In this document: one piece after another, positions 1 through 11,831 of the stretch | Position numbering within the stretch: position 1 is the first letter of the stretch | Layout of the letters: each line of letters starts with the position of its first letter | NCBI GenBank assembly: GCA_023213395.1 | Contig: CM041465.1 | Location: 83,831,741-83,895,740 of the forward strand | Length of the DNA: 64,000 nucleotides | DNA from: Cycas panzhihuaensis | Lineage: Eukaryota; Cycadophyta | Direction of reading: 5' to 3' | Program-made: the position numbers and the translations under genes | The notes under the pieces: model-generated | Told to the model about the DNA's origin: nothing | Databases searched by the model: none | Seen by the model: the letters and a program-made list of their open reading frames with translations, nothing else

Positions 1-804
1 TTTAACTCCCCACTAATCCGCAATCCTCTTCTGAAGATCTATGTGTTGAAGCCACATTAATGCGAACCTGAAAGGTGACCTAATATATTTACCCAGATCC
101 AAAAATTGAAGCAAGAGGGGAGAATGGTCAAAGCTAATCCTCGATAGAGCCTCGAGGGTGAAGTCATTGAAGCACCTCATCCAATCATAATTGACCAGCA
201 CCCTATCCAATTTAATTTGAATTAAGTTATCCCCCAAGTGCTTATTGGACCAAGTAAATGAAGCACCTCTGAGCTTGACATCATCCAGGCCCCCTTGCTA
301 TAGGAAGTCTCTGAACTCACTCATACTAGTTGTCCATCCACTAGTGCCACCTCTCTTGTCCCATGGGGATAATGCCAAGTTGAAGGCCCCTGCTAGCAGC
401 CATTGCTGCCAACAGTCCCTGTGGGCCTCCAGTAATCTATCCCAAAGCCTCTTCCTGGCCTCTTGAAGATTTGGGGCATAGATGTTTGTGGCAAGCCATG
501 TGTTGTTGTTACTTTTATTTGTTAACTGTACTAAAATAAAGGAGTCCTTTGCTAAAAATATTTCTCCTGACCATGTTGACGGATTCCATAGCACCATTAA
601 GCCCCCAACTCCTTGGGCATAGTCGATCTCAATACCTTTGACGTTCTTCCAAATTTTGTTCCTAATCTTTGGTCCGTTCTCCTTGCTTAGTTTGGTTTCT
701 TGCAAGAATATCAGATCTGGGTGGTATCTATTCCTCATACCCCTAATAATTCTCTATTTCAAAGGGGCATTAAGTCCCCTAATATTCCATGATATGATTT
801 TCAT
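1..804 (-). pseudogene. LINE ORF2, endonuclease domain (partial, cut by window edge)
   Basis: The N-terminal endonuclease/exonuclease/phosphatase domain that would nick target DNA for LINE integration. The start ATG at 804-802 opens with MKIISWNIRGLN, the usual first motif. The glutamate motif LQETK follows, and near base 60 to 200 the terminal motif DHSPL. Stops interrupt the frame near 780, 745 and 297. In the third motif, normally GDFN, the sequence reads LAGAFN, so the catalytic aspartate is alanine; the residue before DHSP is Phe rather than Ser. The reverse transcriptase would follow to the left of base 1. Identity is secure from the motifs; activity is unlikely. Confidence 0.85.
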
Positions 805-911
805 CTTTTCTTTCTTTGTTTCCAAACTTCAGCAGCTTCATCTTTTGGAGGCTCTCTACCTTCTATTCTGGATCTAAAAATAGGTCCTTCTAGGAAAACT
901 TCCTTTAAAGT

Positions 912-2207
912 TTTTTAGGTGCCTTGATCTACCTGGGTAGTCATTTCTTTCTCTCTTTGTGATTTCGAAGGTGGTCTCCCTACCTTCTTCTCAGCTCCCA
1001 CATCTGGTTGCTTCTTATGGGACATAACTGGTTGTGGTAAGGAATTTAGACCTGATATCCCTAGGTCCTCTAATATGGGCATCACTGGCTCCTCAACCCC
1101 AGCCAATTACCCCTAGCTCACTGATTCTTTTGCTATCTTATTTTCAACATCTGCGGAGGGGTCCTTTACAAGTAAGGGGGACAAACCCGACCCCAGTATG
1201 ACCTCCTTATCCTGCAACCTCTGTGGCTCGGGCAGGGTAGTTTGGGCCAGAGAGGCAGCCCCAGTAGGGGTAGGGTCCCCTATACCATCCTCGCCAACCG
1301 AGCTCCCCAGGGCTGCAAGAACCTATGCTACTTGATCACCTTCCTCTAGAAGCATGTCCTTCTCATTGGGGTCAAAACCCAACTTCAGGTGAGGGGCCTC
1401 AAAATCCTCCATTTGTCCTGGACATTCAAGAACCTCCCTTTTTTCCTTCTCCTTATTTTCCTAGGGATTTGGTTCTGAGGGACCCTCTATTTTCTCATCT
1501 TTTGAGAGCTGCACTCTCGGGTACTTTTGGGGCAGATGCCCCAAATTTCTGCAGGTGGAACATCTAAAATGCTCTATCTCATAGATCAATGGTTGTATCT
1601 AGCTCCCTTCTACCATGTCCATCCATATGTCATCCAAGAGGGGTTTATCTATCCTGACCAAGGTGCAAATTCTAGCATTTATGAGTATACTCCTATTCTT
1701 TATCACAGAATCTATTGCTAAAAGAGGACCCACCACTTTCACTATACCTTTAAATACTTTGGGATTCCATTGGTGTGAGGGAAGGCCCAGGAGTTGGATC
1801 CATATAGGGGCTTATTTGATTTTGGGAATAGAGGGATCAAAGTCCCTATGCCATTTCTCAAGTGATAGGGCCTTCTTACCAAACATCCATAGAGCTGTTA
1901 ATAGAATGCTAGACAAATCTTCGTAAGAAGAAAATTTAAATAGCACGCAGCCCTTAGGCATGGCTATTACTTCCATGTTGCCCACTGTTTTCCATTTAGT
2001 CCTCATCCAGGTCCTAATAGGTTCCAGTCCTGGTTTAAGTCCTGAGAATCTGCCAACAAGGCAGTTCTCCCAAAGTTTCTCAGTTTTCTCCACTAGAGCC
2101 CAGGGGATTTTCAGTCTTACCTTATTATCCTGAATCACAGGTGTTAGTTCAAATGTTTCCTCCTCATTTATTTTTAAAACATCTTGGTAGGATCTCCCCG
2201 GTGACAA
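912..2207 (-). pseudogene. LINE ORF1, gag-like RNA-binding protein
   Basis: Nucleic-acid-binding protein of plant LINEs. The N-terminal part (2207-1812) resembles DUF4283 (segments such as LVGRFSG, MPKGCVLFKF and LEKWHRDFDPS). The next segment, after a TAA near 1811, continues in the same frame with APIWIQLLGLP and WNPKVFKGI, again typical of the family. A TAG lies near 1602. A zinc knuckle at 1562-1521 reads C-X2-C-X4-H-X4-Y, so the last cysteine has become tyrosine. The C-terminal tail to 912 stays in frame. The true start is unclear: the first codon after the upstream stop at 2219-2217 is TTG, not ATG. Confidence 0.75.
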
Positions 2208-2904
2208 GTTAGTGTTCTAGTTCTGGTTTTGAGGATTATGGTCCTTTTTCATATTTTAGATATTATAAACTGTAGAAGAAAATCCCCAAATAAGGAAAGC
2301 AAGAACATACCATTGCCCTTGGCACTAAATCTGGTTCAGCCTCTAGCATTCTCTTCGCTTTATCCACCTTCTCCCAAAACAGAGGGCTACCATTCAAGTT
2401 CTTCACTGAATATCCTTCATTACCATATGGAGCTTGTCTTACTTCTCTGTCTATTCTTTTGCATGGTTAGTCTTCCTGTGAATGGGACCTGTCTCCCTTC
2501 ACGGCTAATCTCCCTTCCATTATAGCAAGCACAAAATAGCCTGTTCCTTTCGAAGGATAAAATATCCTAAACTTCGAATTACCAAGTATCTCCACTCGAT
2601 CTAGGAGAACCCCAACCTATAATTGCTGGACTCCTCTCGCTCCATCACCTTTGCATAATATGATTCGTGGCCTATTTAGCTCCAGGCATGACCCATAGTT
2701 CTTTGTAGGTGATCTACATTCTGTTACAGCTTGGGCGTGGGGATGATATGCCCTGGTAGAAACACTAGGCACGGTCCAGCCAACCATGCCTGTACTATTT
2801 GAAGGATGCCATAGCGTCAGGTCTTCAATTTTGTGCATGCCACCACCTGTTCCAGTCGAAACCCTAGCAGCCACTCCTGTACCTAACTTCATTAAACTAA
2901 AACT
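2208..2904 (-). other. LINE 5' leader
   Basis: About 700 bases between the start of ORF1 and the copia junction near 2905. No reading frame here matches a family I recognise. By position it is the 5' untranslated region of the LINE, which in plant LINEs carries the internal promoter. No promoter motif could be picked out with confidence. Confidence 0.45.
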
Positions 2905-3700
2905 GCCATTATTACTTCTTAATGACTTAATCTTTTTATCATTTTTATTTTTGACCATCGCTTTCTTATCATGGAAGTGATTAGACACATCTAACTTGTT
3001 CTTGAGAAAGTAAACCCAAACCTTCCTTGTCTAGTCATCTATAAACACAAGAGTGTAATAAGCTCCTAATATCAAAGGGATTGGAAAAGAACCCATTATA
3101 TCTGAATGTATAAGCTCTAACTTTTCCTTGGCTCTCCAAGCATTTTCTCAAGCAAAAGCATAGTAGTGATGCTTGCTATATATACACCCTTCACAAAGAC
3201 CATCTGAGCAAGAAACTAATGGTAATCCCTCAACCATCTTCAATATTTTTAATAGTGCAATGCTCCTATAGTTAAGGTTTCCTAGGTGATTGTGCCAAAG
3301 TTTACTCACGTCATCAGTGCTGGTAACAAAGGCATAAGACTTCTTCTAAGATTAAAATTTCTTAAACACCTAAAATTTGTCCTTAACATTCCCAGTAGCA
3401 ATGATAATGAAGCTTTGCTTTGGATCCTTAATCAGGCATTCATCATTATGAAGCTCCACCTTCATACCTTATTTATAGATTTCCCAAGCTAAGAGAAGGT
3501 TCAATTGCATCTTGGGTACATAGTATGCCACGGTAAATTTACCACTTGTAATGGATACTTTGTTGATACCTTCCACTAAAAAAATATAAGCATCTCTAAG
3601 GATAATTTTTATACTACTATAATTTTCATTCACTATATCAAAGTTGTATTTCTAGTAAGAGATATGCTTCTTTGCTCCAAAGTCAAACACCCAATAATAT
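2905..3700 (-). pseudogene. Copia-1 protease end, GAG-pre-integrase and integrase start (broken)
   Basis: Reading leftward: a decayed aspartic protease motif (DFGAK where copia has DSGAS), the pre-integrase zinc segment LWHNHLGNLNYRS followed by CEGC, then integrase core text with the first catalytic Asp in IHSDIMG and the stretch WVYFLKNK. The second catalytic site reads RSNNG instead of TDNG or SDNG, so that Asp is Asn. Stops occur, for example after FIDD. The coding sequence stops at 2905, where the LINE is inserted. RT and RNase H of this copy would lie left of the LINE, outside the window. Confidence 0.8.
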
Positions 3701-4546
3701 CTTTGATCTTACTTGGCTGATCAAGTTTCTACTCTGACACAATGAGTAGCAATACTCTTCACTTTATCGTTCTAGATTACTTTATGCTTATCACATCTTT
3801 TGAACTAATAATTCTTCTCTTTATGACCATCTTCTTACAGTAATTGCACTTTCCATTGACCTTCTTCTTCTCTTGTGAACTTTCTCCTAACCTCTATGCG
3901 ATCTTCTTCTCCCTAACAACCTCCTTCCTCTAACTCTTCATGGCTAGGGCTTGACTTGATTTAGAACCTTTAAGTATACCATGATGTTTCAGCTTGGCAT
4001 CCTCTACTAGAATTATGTTTTTAAGCCCATTAAAAGTTTTATCCTCCATCACTTCATCTTTACCATAAATGGTCTAGAAAGTAGTGAATATAGCTAGTAA
4101 CTTCAATATGATTATTACAAAGAACAAGGCATCATCAATCGAGTTCTGCTTTAATTCTTCTAGCTTATTCTTCAAGTCTATGATCTTATTTAGGTAGAAG
4201 TTGATGTTGTTTTCATCTTTCACATGCGAATTAAGTAACTCCAACATTAAAGTAAGATGTTTATTCATCTTCTTATTCTCAAAGGTATCACACAGTTTTA
4301 TCCAAATTTCATCTGGTTCATCTAGATTGTGAACTAAGGCTCTCTGGTCTAGTACAAGTGATAATTTCAATAGTGTTATAGCCATAAATTTCTTCTCTTT
4401 AAGATGAACACACACTCTTTATGGTCTAATGGAATTGCATCCACCTTAGCCTTAGTGATACCCCATAGTTAATTCACCATCAAAATAAGCTCCATATTGG
4501 CCTTCCACTTGCTAAAATTATTACCATCGAAGATAACCTTGGGCAT
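3701..4546 (-). pseudogene. Copia-1 gag (broken)
   Basis: The Met codon at 4546-4544 begins MPKVIFDGNNFSKWKANME, the classic N-terminus of copia capsid proteins (F-X-G-X-N-F/Y-X-X-W). A long open stretch (4415-4074) continues with gag features: EPDEIWIKLCDTFENK, then LKNKLEELKQ. Near 3850-3830 the zinc knuckle is present as CNYCKK followed after a one-base loss by GHKEKNY, so it is frameshifted. At least one in-frame stop lies near 4425. No primer-binding site or LTR could be recognised upstream, so the 5' end of this element is unassigned. Confidence 0.8.
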
Positions 4547-5764
4547 AAGGTGCTTTATCTCAAGAAATATACTTCAATATATGTCAAATGACACCAAAAT
4601 GATTGTCTTCTAGATAAAAATGCATCGTTGTATCCTCCTCTAGCTTAGGGCACACTCTAGAGGGAAGCAAACACTAATTATACACGTGTAAAGTGAATCA
4701 CCAACTGTTCTCCCCTCACAAATGGCTAAAAAATATCCTTAAATGAACTTAAAAGTATCAAAAAATAACCCTTATGTCACTTAAAAAATGCTTGAAGAAT
4801 TGAGGATGACTCCATAAGGCAAAAATGCATGGTCTCCAAGTTAAAATCATGAAATTTTCTCCTTGATATACACTCAAAATAGCTCAAGAGGGATTCAAAT
4901 ACTTTACACTATGCAATAATATGCTATTTCAATGGTCTAAGGGCCACTTTTATAAAGTTTAATTGAGGGGGAATATACCAAAAGGTATATTCTCAAAGGT
5001 ATAACTTTTTGAAATCACATCTCCTTAGTAGCTTAATGTACATGATTTGATTTCAATAAAGACATGTGGTAAAATAACTATTAATATTACTAAGTTTGAA
5101 ATTTATTAAATTTCTACCTTATCATATCTCCCATACTTCACATAGAGAAATATAAAGGTGTGATTGCCATAAAGTATACTCAGCTAACAAACTTCAAGTA
5201 AACTATCCAATATAGAACCATGTCTTTACACATTGGTACAATTGGTAAATAGCTTGATTTTAGTCTAACAACCTCTTAAAAGAGTCGAGCCATGTGGATA
5301 AACACCAACCAGTGTAATCACACCCATAACCAACATAAATATGAACCAAGCACCATATATAAGCATCTAATCATCACAAATAGTGCCTAACGAGCTCTTA
5401 AGGGAGCCAAAACACCATAAAAATAGCCCAACTAGCTCTCAAACATTTCCGACCATATTAATAAGCACCTGACTAGCCTCAATATAGTTTTTCTAAGCTC
5501 AATTCATACACATGAGTCTCTAATATTCTCACAAATACAAAAAAAAAAAAAAACTTCAATAAAATAGCCTTATATTACTATGAGCTCATTCTAACATTTA
5601 TATTCAAATAGAAAACCACCAATATAGGCTCCAATCATGTCCACAAGTGCTACAAAGAGGTTTGATAATAAGAAACACCCAAAAATAGGCTTATTTCATC
5701 ATTTTTTATGATATTATGATGAGAAGTATAATGAACTTATATGTATACAGGCATAAGACCACTA
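4547..5764. other. AT-rich interval without genes
   Basis: No reading frame with family resemblance on either strand. It should hold the leader and 5' LTR of Copia-1 (minus strand), but I find neither a tRNA-Met-type primer site nor an LTR pair. A short poly-A run lies near 5540-5554. Copia-2 begins abruptly mid-integrase at its right edge, so a truncation or insertion junction must lie near 5765. Confidence 0.5.
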
Positions 5765-6253
5765 GTTATACATTGTAGTAGAATAGCACAACTGAGTGTA
5801 TGAACATAATACTCTTAGGAAGAGTAAGAAGCATGCTAAATAATACAGGAAGAGTAGGGCTTATGGGTAGAAGATATTCAAATGATTTATTATTTGGTAA
5901 ATAGGTCACCATCACTTGCAATAGATTGTAAGATTCTTGAAGAGATATGGACTGGACATCCATATGACTATTCAAATTTGAAAGTTTTTGGTTATGATGC
6001 TTATGCCTTGACTAATAAAATTCAACGTTCAAAGTTAAACCCAAAATCTAAGAGATGTATCTTTGTTAGTTATGGTAATAGAGATGGTGTGAAGGGGTAT
6101 AGGTTATGGGATTGTACTACCCACAGAATTACTATTAACATAGATGTTATGTTTCATGAATCTCCCTTTCTAAAATTAGATAGTGTAGAAGTTGAAGTGA
6201 AATAAGAGGAGAAAGTTGAACATTAATAGGTCAAGCTTGAGACCTAGCCATAT
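5765..6253 (+). pseudogene. Copia-2 integrase C-terminal half (broken)
   Basis: Starts inside the integrase core. The conserved QQNG site appears as two adjacent TAG codons followed by N-S, then TTECMN for the usual VAERMN (catalytic Glu retained) and RSMLNNTG. A frameshift near 5865 follows. The open part 5882-6205 reads YLVNRSPS, then EEIWTGHPYDYSNLKVFGYDAYA, a near-textbook copia integrase C-terminus, and CIFVSYGNRDGVKGYRLWD. Everything upstream (gag, protease, catalytic Asp residues) is missing. Confidence 0.88.
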
Positions 6254-7980
6254 TTGGAAATAAAAGAGCAGGAAGACTTTCATAAAGATAAATCTATAAT
6301 AGATTTACAGGAGTATGTGGATACTTCTCCACCAACTATTATAAGATCTATACGATTCAGTCATCCACCTAATAGATATAGCCCTTCTATTTCTATTTCT
6401 TTAGTTTTTAATGGTGGTGAGCCTATATGCTATCAGGAAGTAGAAGATAATATCCATAATGAGAAGTGGAAGATGGCTATGTAGGAAGAGATAGATGCTT
6501 TAGAGAAAAATAATTCATAGGACTTAGTAGAACTTCCACATGGTAGGAATACAGTTGGTTGCAAGTGGGTTTTCAAGAAGAAAACAGATATTGATGGAAA
6601 GGTTGACAAATATAGGGCAAGACTGGTGGCTAAAGGTTTTGCATAGAAAGTAAGTATTGACTTTCATGAGATCTTTTCACCAATTGTAAAACTTATTTCA
6701 ATTTAGATTCTATTATTATTAGTAACTTCTCTTAATTTGGAGTTAGAGCAATTAGATGTAAGTATAACTTTTCTACATAGAGATTTAGATGAGGAGAACT
6801 ATATGGATTAGCCAAAAGGGTTTGTATAGGATGGTAGAAAAAGACTTATTTACAAACTTATAAAATCATTGTATGGCTTGAAGCAGTCACCTAAGCAATA
6901 GTACAAGAAGTTTGATTCCTTTATAGAGAACCAAAATATTAAAAGAAGTGAGTATAATCATTATGTTTACTTTAAATTCTTAGATAATAGCTTATTCATT
7001 ATTTTGGTATTGCATGTCGATGACATGTTGGTTGTAAGTAAGAGCATGGTAGAAATCAACAAGTTAAAGGCTCAATTGGCTACGGCTTTTGATATAAAGG
7101 ATCTAGGAGCTATAAAATAAATTGTAGGTATGGAGATATATAGAGACAAGAAAAATAGTAAGCTATAGTTATCACAGTAGAAATATATGGAGAAAGTGCT
7201 AACCAGATTTGGTATGACAAATGTGAAACTACTGAGTATCACATTAGCTTCCCATTTCATGCTTTCTTCGAGTATGAGTCCTAGTAATAAAGAAGAAAAA
7301 GATTATATGTCTTATGTACCTTATCCTAGTGTAGTAGAAAGTTTGATGTATGTAATGGTATGTACAAGACCTAACATTTCACATGCAGTTAGTGTAGTTA
7401 GCAGGTTTATAGAAAATCTAGGAAAGGAACATTGGGTAGCAATATAATAAGTGCTTTGGTATTTGAGGGGCATAAGTGACTATTATATCACCTTTGGAGG
7501 TATAGGTAATTAGGTTTGTGGATATATTGATTCAGACTTTGTAGAATATTTAGATAAGAGAAGGTCTACTTTAGGTTATATATTTACTCTTGCAAATGAT
7601 TTGATTAGTTAGATATCAAAATTGCAGACCACAATTGCATTATCAATTATAGAAGCAAAATATATCGTTATAACATATGCTTATAAAGAAGCAATGTAGT
7701 TACAAGTTCTATTGGTTGAGCTTGAAAGGAAATAGGAAAAGGTAAAAGTATTTTGTGGCAGTCAAAGTGCCATTTACTTAGCAAAGAATCTAATGTATCA
7801 TAGTAGGATAAAGCATATTACTCTTAAGTACCATTTTATTAAATAGGTTGTGGAAGAAGGTGGAGTGGCACTTGAGAAGGTTAACACAAAACAAAATTGT
7901 GCTAACATGTTTATAAAACTAGTGTTATTAGAGAAGTTCAAATGGTGTTTGACTTCTCTTAGCTTGTAGAAAATTTGATG
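6254..7980 (+). pseudogene. Copia-2 reverse transcriptase and RNase H (broken)
   Basis: Almost co-linear with copia pol in one frame. RT starts near 6540 with GCKWVFKKKTDIDGK and YRARLVAKGF; ELEQLDVSITFLH and KSLYGLKQSPKQ follow. The catalytic motif is intact as LHVDDMLVVSK near 7012. Then FDIKDLGAI, RPNISHAVSVVSRF, and RNase H: YIDSDF near 7525, the Glu motif IIEAKY, the Asp-containing CGSQSAIYLAKN, and the terminal TKQNCANMFIK. By eye about 18 TAG, 5 TAA and no TGA interrupt integrase through RNase H. Many TAG codons stand where copia has Gln or Trp, such as GFA-stop-K for GFAQK. Confidence 0.9.
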
Positions 7981-8015
7981 AATAGTCTAGGAAAGGTATC
8001 AGGTAAATTGTTGTC

Positions 8016-8026
8016 AAGGTGGAGAT
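8016..8026 (+). other. Copia-2 polypurine tract
   Basis: AAGGTGGAGAT directly precedes TGTTAG. It matches the usual copia arrangement of a purine tract next to the 3' LTR, about 40 bases after the RNase H end. Confidence 0.85.
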
Positions 8027-8610
8027 TGTTAGAAAATGTGACAATGATGTTTTAGAGGCTAAAATTTTGATAGGTTGGCAGTGTAGTTTCCCCCCAACCT
8101 TCCTTGTAGAGGATCTAAGAGGGGTAGAAGCCCCTCTTAATTAGGGGTACAAGGGGTGTTGAAAACCACACCCCCCCCTCCCCATGTGCAAAGAGGGTGT
8201 TCAAGTGCGATAGCCCTTGACCCAAAAAGCTAGCACTAAAAAGCATACTAAATTATCAAAAGAATTAGGGGTCATTCATTCAAAATACTCCATATTCTAT
8301 AGTCAAGATTTATGCCTTATATGACTCTATCATATAGCCCAATTTAGGATACTTTTTATTATGTGGATGGCATTTGATGTATTGGACATACTATGAGGAG
8401 TTGGCAGTTGATTATTATTGTTATGAATATTCTACTATAGATTATATATATTTTTCCATTCTTTGATAATAAACATCAATACCTTTGTTATGTGGATGTT
8501 TCCCTAGCACACCACTAGGGTTTTACCATATTATATCGGGTGTATATATGATGATTTAGCTTTCTAATTCATTTATTATATTATCTCTAATTTAAGAACT
8601 TACATGTTAA
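8027..8610 (+). repeat. Copia-2 3' LTR (right edge approximate)
   Basis: Begins TGTTAGAAAATG immediately after the polypurine tract. It holds a C-rich stretch near 8168-8181 and an AT-rich block with TATATATA near 8446. The 5' LTR is absent, so the end cannot be fixed by alignment; the right boundary is an estimate. Confidence 0.6.
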
Positions 8611-9033
8611 ATTTTAATTTTGATTCATGTAACTAGTTATAAAATAGTTTAGATCGTGGTGGCAGTTTTGGTTATTGGGACCTAGTTTACTAAACAATTA
8701 TGAGGTTAGGATTAGGTTGAGGAAGTCCTATTTCCTTAATGGTTTAGTGATCCTTTCTTTTATTATTTTTATATGCATGAGGGTTGAGTAAGGCCCCTAT
8801 TTGATTATTTTTATATGCATGAGTAAGGCCTATAGGGTATGGATTTATACCCTTATTTATGATGACTATTATATAGTTAAAATACACAACCCATTGAGGT
8901 GAAAGCCTCATGTTTGATGTACTATTATGTGGCATAAAAAATGCATTCCATTAGGATGATAAGCTAATGTGAATACATGCAATATTACTAATATGTATTG
9001 CATAATAGGATATATGCAAGTCATGGAGAGATA
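8611..9033. other. AT-rich flank with a 42-bp tandem duplication
   Basis: No gene. Two imperfect copies of a roughly 42-base unit sharing TTATTTTTATATGCATGAG lie side by side at about 8761-8844. The last five bases (9029-9033, AGATA) are the left target duplication of Copia-3. Confidence 0.6.
9029..9033. repeat. Copia-3 target duplication, left (AGATA)
   Basis: Identical to 46601-46605 and directly adjacent to the LTR edge, so the element is complete and the sites have not recombined with another copy. Confidence 0.9.
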
Positions 9034-9331
9034 TGAAAAGAGTGGATATATTCTCCAGCTCCATGCACTAAACACAAAGGCAAACATGGAAGTAAGAGAG
9101 ACTTGAGAGAAAGAAAGTAGCTCTCACAAAATAGGGAGGTACGAATGAATCTCCTCCATTGAGATTTTACTTTTATATTAAGAGAGGGAGCATTAGAGTT
9201 AGGTAAAATGAAATTACACATAATGCATATGAAAGTGCATTTCACTTAAGTGATCTAATTTAAAGTTAACTTACGACCCTTTTTAGAAATAATCAACTAA
9301 TATAATGACCTTATAACATTAACCCTTTTCA
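9034..9331 (-). repeat. Copia-3 3' LTR
   Basis: Runs from TGAAAAGAGTGG to ACCCTTTTCA on the plus strand, with the terminal inverted repeat TGAAAAG/CTTTTCA. It has the same length as the partner at 46303-46600. Confidence 0.93.
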
Positions 9332-9342
9332 ACCTCTCCCTT
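9332..9342 (-). other. Copia-3 polypurine tract
   Basis: On the minus strand this reads AAGGGAGAGGT, directly before the LTR start TGAAAAGG. It primes plus-strand DNA synthesis and fixes the element's orientation. Confidence 0.85.
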
Positions 9343-9719
9343 AATGGTAGAAGGTCATTTCATCCTATTTTATTATATTCTATGAGGTCTCTTATAAAGC
9401 AAACTACTATGACACTTTTGTGGGAAACCCTCATGGGGAAGAAAACTCATAAATTTTCTAATCTACTAACCTAGATTAGGTGACTCTTTAAATGAAGCCA
9501 AATAGCCAATCAGTATAATGAATTTTATATTTAAAATCTATTGAGTCTCCATATACCATTTGGTTATCCCCCATGCCCTTTCAGGTTTTCACAAGTTCTA
9601 ATTTTCTAAAATGATACAACCCTTATCATTTCATGCCCACAAGGGGTTTTCACAAATGGGATGGAGCAGAGACTTACTCTTGTCCTTCTGCTTCTATAAG
9701 GGGTTTTCATGAATGAGAC

Positions 9720-11654
9720 AGAGATTGATGGTCCTATTGTCATCTCTTTCAATTAGTCAAAGATGGAGACCCTAAGGTTGAGTTGCTTTTTGAATTGTTC
9801 AAACTTCACCCTCTTCAGTGGTTTGGTGAAGATATTGACAACTTGATCTGGTGTGGGGCAGTACTCTAGTTGAATTGTGCCATCATGAATTAGTTCTCTA
9901 ATCCTGCAGACTTTCATACTTATATGTTTGGTATGATCATGAAATACATGATTTTTAGCCATCTAGATTGTAGATTAATTATCTACATGTAAGCTAGTAG
10001 AACTTGTTTGGGTGGAATTTAATGTATTCAATAATTTTCTAAGCTATATCACCTCCTTGATTATCTGAGAAGCAACAATATACTCAGCTTCAATGGTTGA
10101 GTCTGCAACTATCTTTTGTCATCTGGATCTCCATGATATTGGTGTTGTTCTAAGAAATGTTACATACCCAGATGTAGATCTTCCTATGTCTTTATCTTTG
10201 ACAAAGTCTAAGTCTATGTATGCATAAATTTTAAATTCTGCATTGGGTTCATACAACAGACCATATTTGTTGGTCGTCTTTAGGTACCTCAACACTCGTA
10301 TTATAGCTTGCCAATGATTATGCTTAGGATTTATCATAAATCTTGCAAGAATACTAACAGAGTGTGTAATATCTAGCCTTGTGTTGGTAGTATAGATGAG
10401 ACTACCTACAACTTGCCTATAGAGTATTGTGTCTGCCTCCCTAATGTCACCATCAGTTGAGAGTTTAATATTAGGCTCCATAAGTATATCCACTGATTGA
10501 GTACCTTCCAACTCAAACATTGTTAGAAGATAGTTGATATATTTTTCTTAGGAGAGAAAGATTTTGACATTATTTTGAGTTACTTCAATTCCCAAGTAAT
10601 ATTTCATCAACCCGAGGTCAAACAATTCAAAAGTTTTAGCAAGGTCCTTCTTCAGCTGGCTGATTACCTGTTCATTATTTCCAATTATTAGCATGTTATC
10701 CACAAAGATTAAGAGGCAAGTGACTTTATCATTTTGACACTTGATGAATAATATTGCATCAATATCTTGATAGTCATAAACCTCATATCCAAGTTACCTC
10801 ATTCTTTCAGACAACTTGGTAATCCAAGCATGAGGGGCTTGCTTTAGGATGTACAAGGACTTTTTGAGCTTCTAAACCTTATTCTCCTAACCGACAATCT
10901 TGTATCCTTCTGGCTAAGCCATGTAAATTTCTTCTTTAAGGTCCCCATTGAGAAATGTAGTCTTAACATCGAGTTGGTGGATTTTCCAACCCTATTGAGC
11001 AGCTAAGGCTATAAGAGTTTTGATTATAGGCCACTTGGTTATAGGAGCAAAGATTTCAGTGTAGTTGATGTCTTCCCTTTGCGTGAATCCTTTTTCTACC
11101 AACCTTGCCTTCTATTTTTCTAGGGTGCCATCTAATCTGTACTTATTTTTGAATACCCATTTATTTTGAACTACCTTTCTTCCAAGTGATAGATCAACAA
11201 GCTCCCATGTACCGTTCTTAATAAGAGATTGGTACTCTTTATTTATGGCATTTCTCCAAGCTGCATGCTTTATAGCTTCTTGGTACATTAGGGGTTCTTC
11301 ATTAAGAGGAAGGTGCAGTTCTGCTAGTTCAAGCTCAACAAAAAGTAATTCATGCATCCTTGCTCTATGGGCACTTCTAGTGCCAGTTTTGCCTACCTCA
11401 TCTGGTCGCATATCCTTATGTAACTGGTAGGCTTCATGAAAACCTTGACTTGGGAATGAGGTTTTCATTTCCATAGCCTCTTGGTCTTTGTTTTGATCCT
11501 GAAAAGGATCATGTGAAATATTTGGCACGGAGGAAGTTGACGATGCTGGAGAAGATGGGCCAGCCACAGATGTTGGAGAAGATGATCCTTTTGCTATGGC
11601 TTTATCTTTGTCAACTTGGTTATTCATAAATAATGGTGTTGGATGTGTACACAT
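9720..11654 (-). pseudogene. Copia-3 reverse transcriptase and RNase H (broken)
   Basis: An open stretch at 11654-11112 carries the Ser/Pro-rich linker after integrase and the RT start (WRNAINKEYQSL, NKWVFKNK). Then KARLVEKGFTQ, IHQLDVKTTFLNGDL and KKSLYILKQAPHAW. The catalytic box reads FVDNMLI instead of YVDDMLI, so one catalytic Asp is Asn. Next come LGIEVTQN, the open stretch 10520-10119 (YRQVVGSLIYT, RSTSGYV) and RNase H with STIEAEYIVAS, then the terminal open stretch 9962-9753 (HTKHISMKVCRIRELI, CPTPDQVVNIFTKPL). Several TAG/TAA stops are present. Confidence 0.9.
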
Positions 11655-11831
11655 TAGTTAGGATTCACAACTTATATCCTCTGAGGCTTTATTGTCAAAT
11701 TCCAAGATTTTAAGCAACTATTCAACATCTCCCCCCTCTAAATTTGAGAATCTAGATATCAAATTTAGTAGTATCATTAAATTAGTATGAAGACATATTG
11801 GAGTCAAGTCTGAGTAATTGATCTTTAGTTT

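Larger units (their letters stand above)
1..2904 (-). mobile_element. LINE (plant L1-like non-LTR retrotransposon), 5' part
   Basis: Reading leftward there is a gag-like ORF1 (about 2207-912) and then an ORF2 beginning with an apurinic-endonuclease-type domain (804-1). This is the order of plant L1-like LINEs. The reverse transcriptase and the 3' poly-A end lie beyond base 1. The right edge is set near 2904, where copia integrase coding on the same strand stops abruptly after the codons for RSNNG; the LINE therefore appears inserted in Copia-1. No target duplication can be checked because the other end is outside the window. Several stops make it a dead copy. Confidence 0.8.

Noticed and set aside
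4547-5764. 5' LTR of Copia-1
   Set aside because: Expected here, but no TG/CA-bounded block, partner copy or primer site could be identified.
9034-9331. SINE or MITE explanation for the 298-bp repeat seen twice
   Set aside because: Purine tract on one side, Met-tRNA primer site at the other copy, copia coding between and a shared AGATA duplication make these LTRs.
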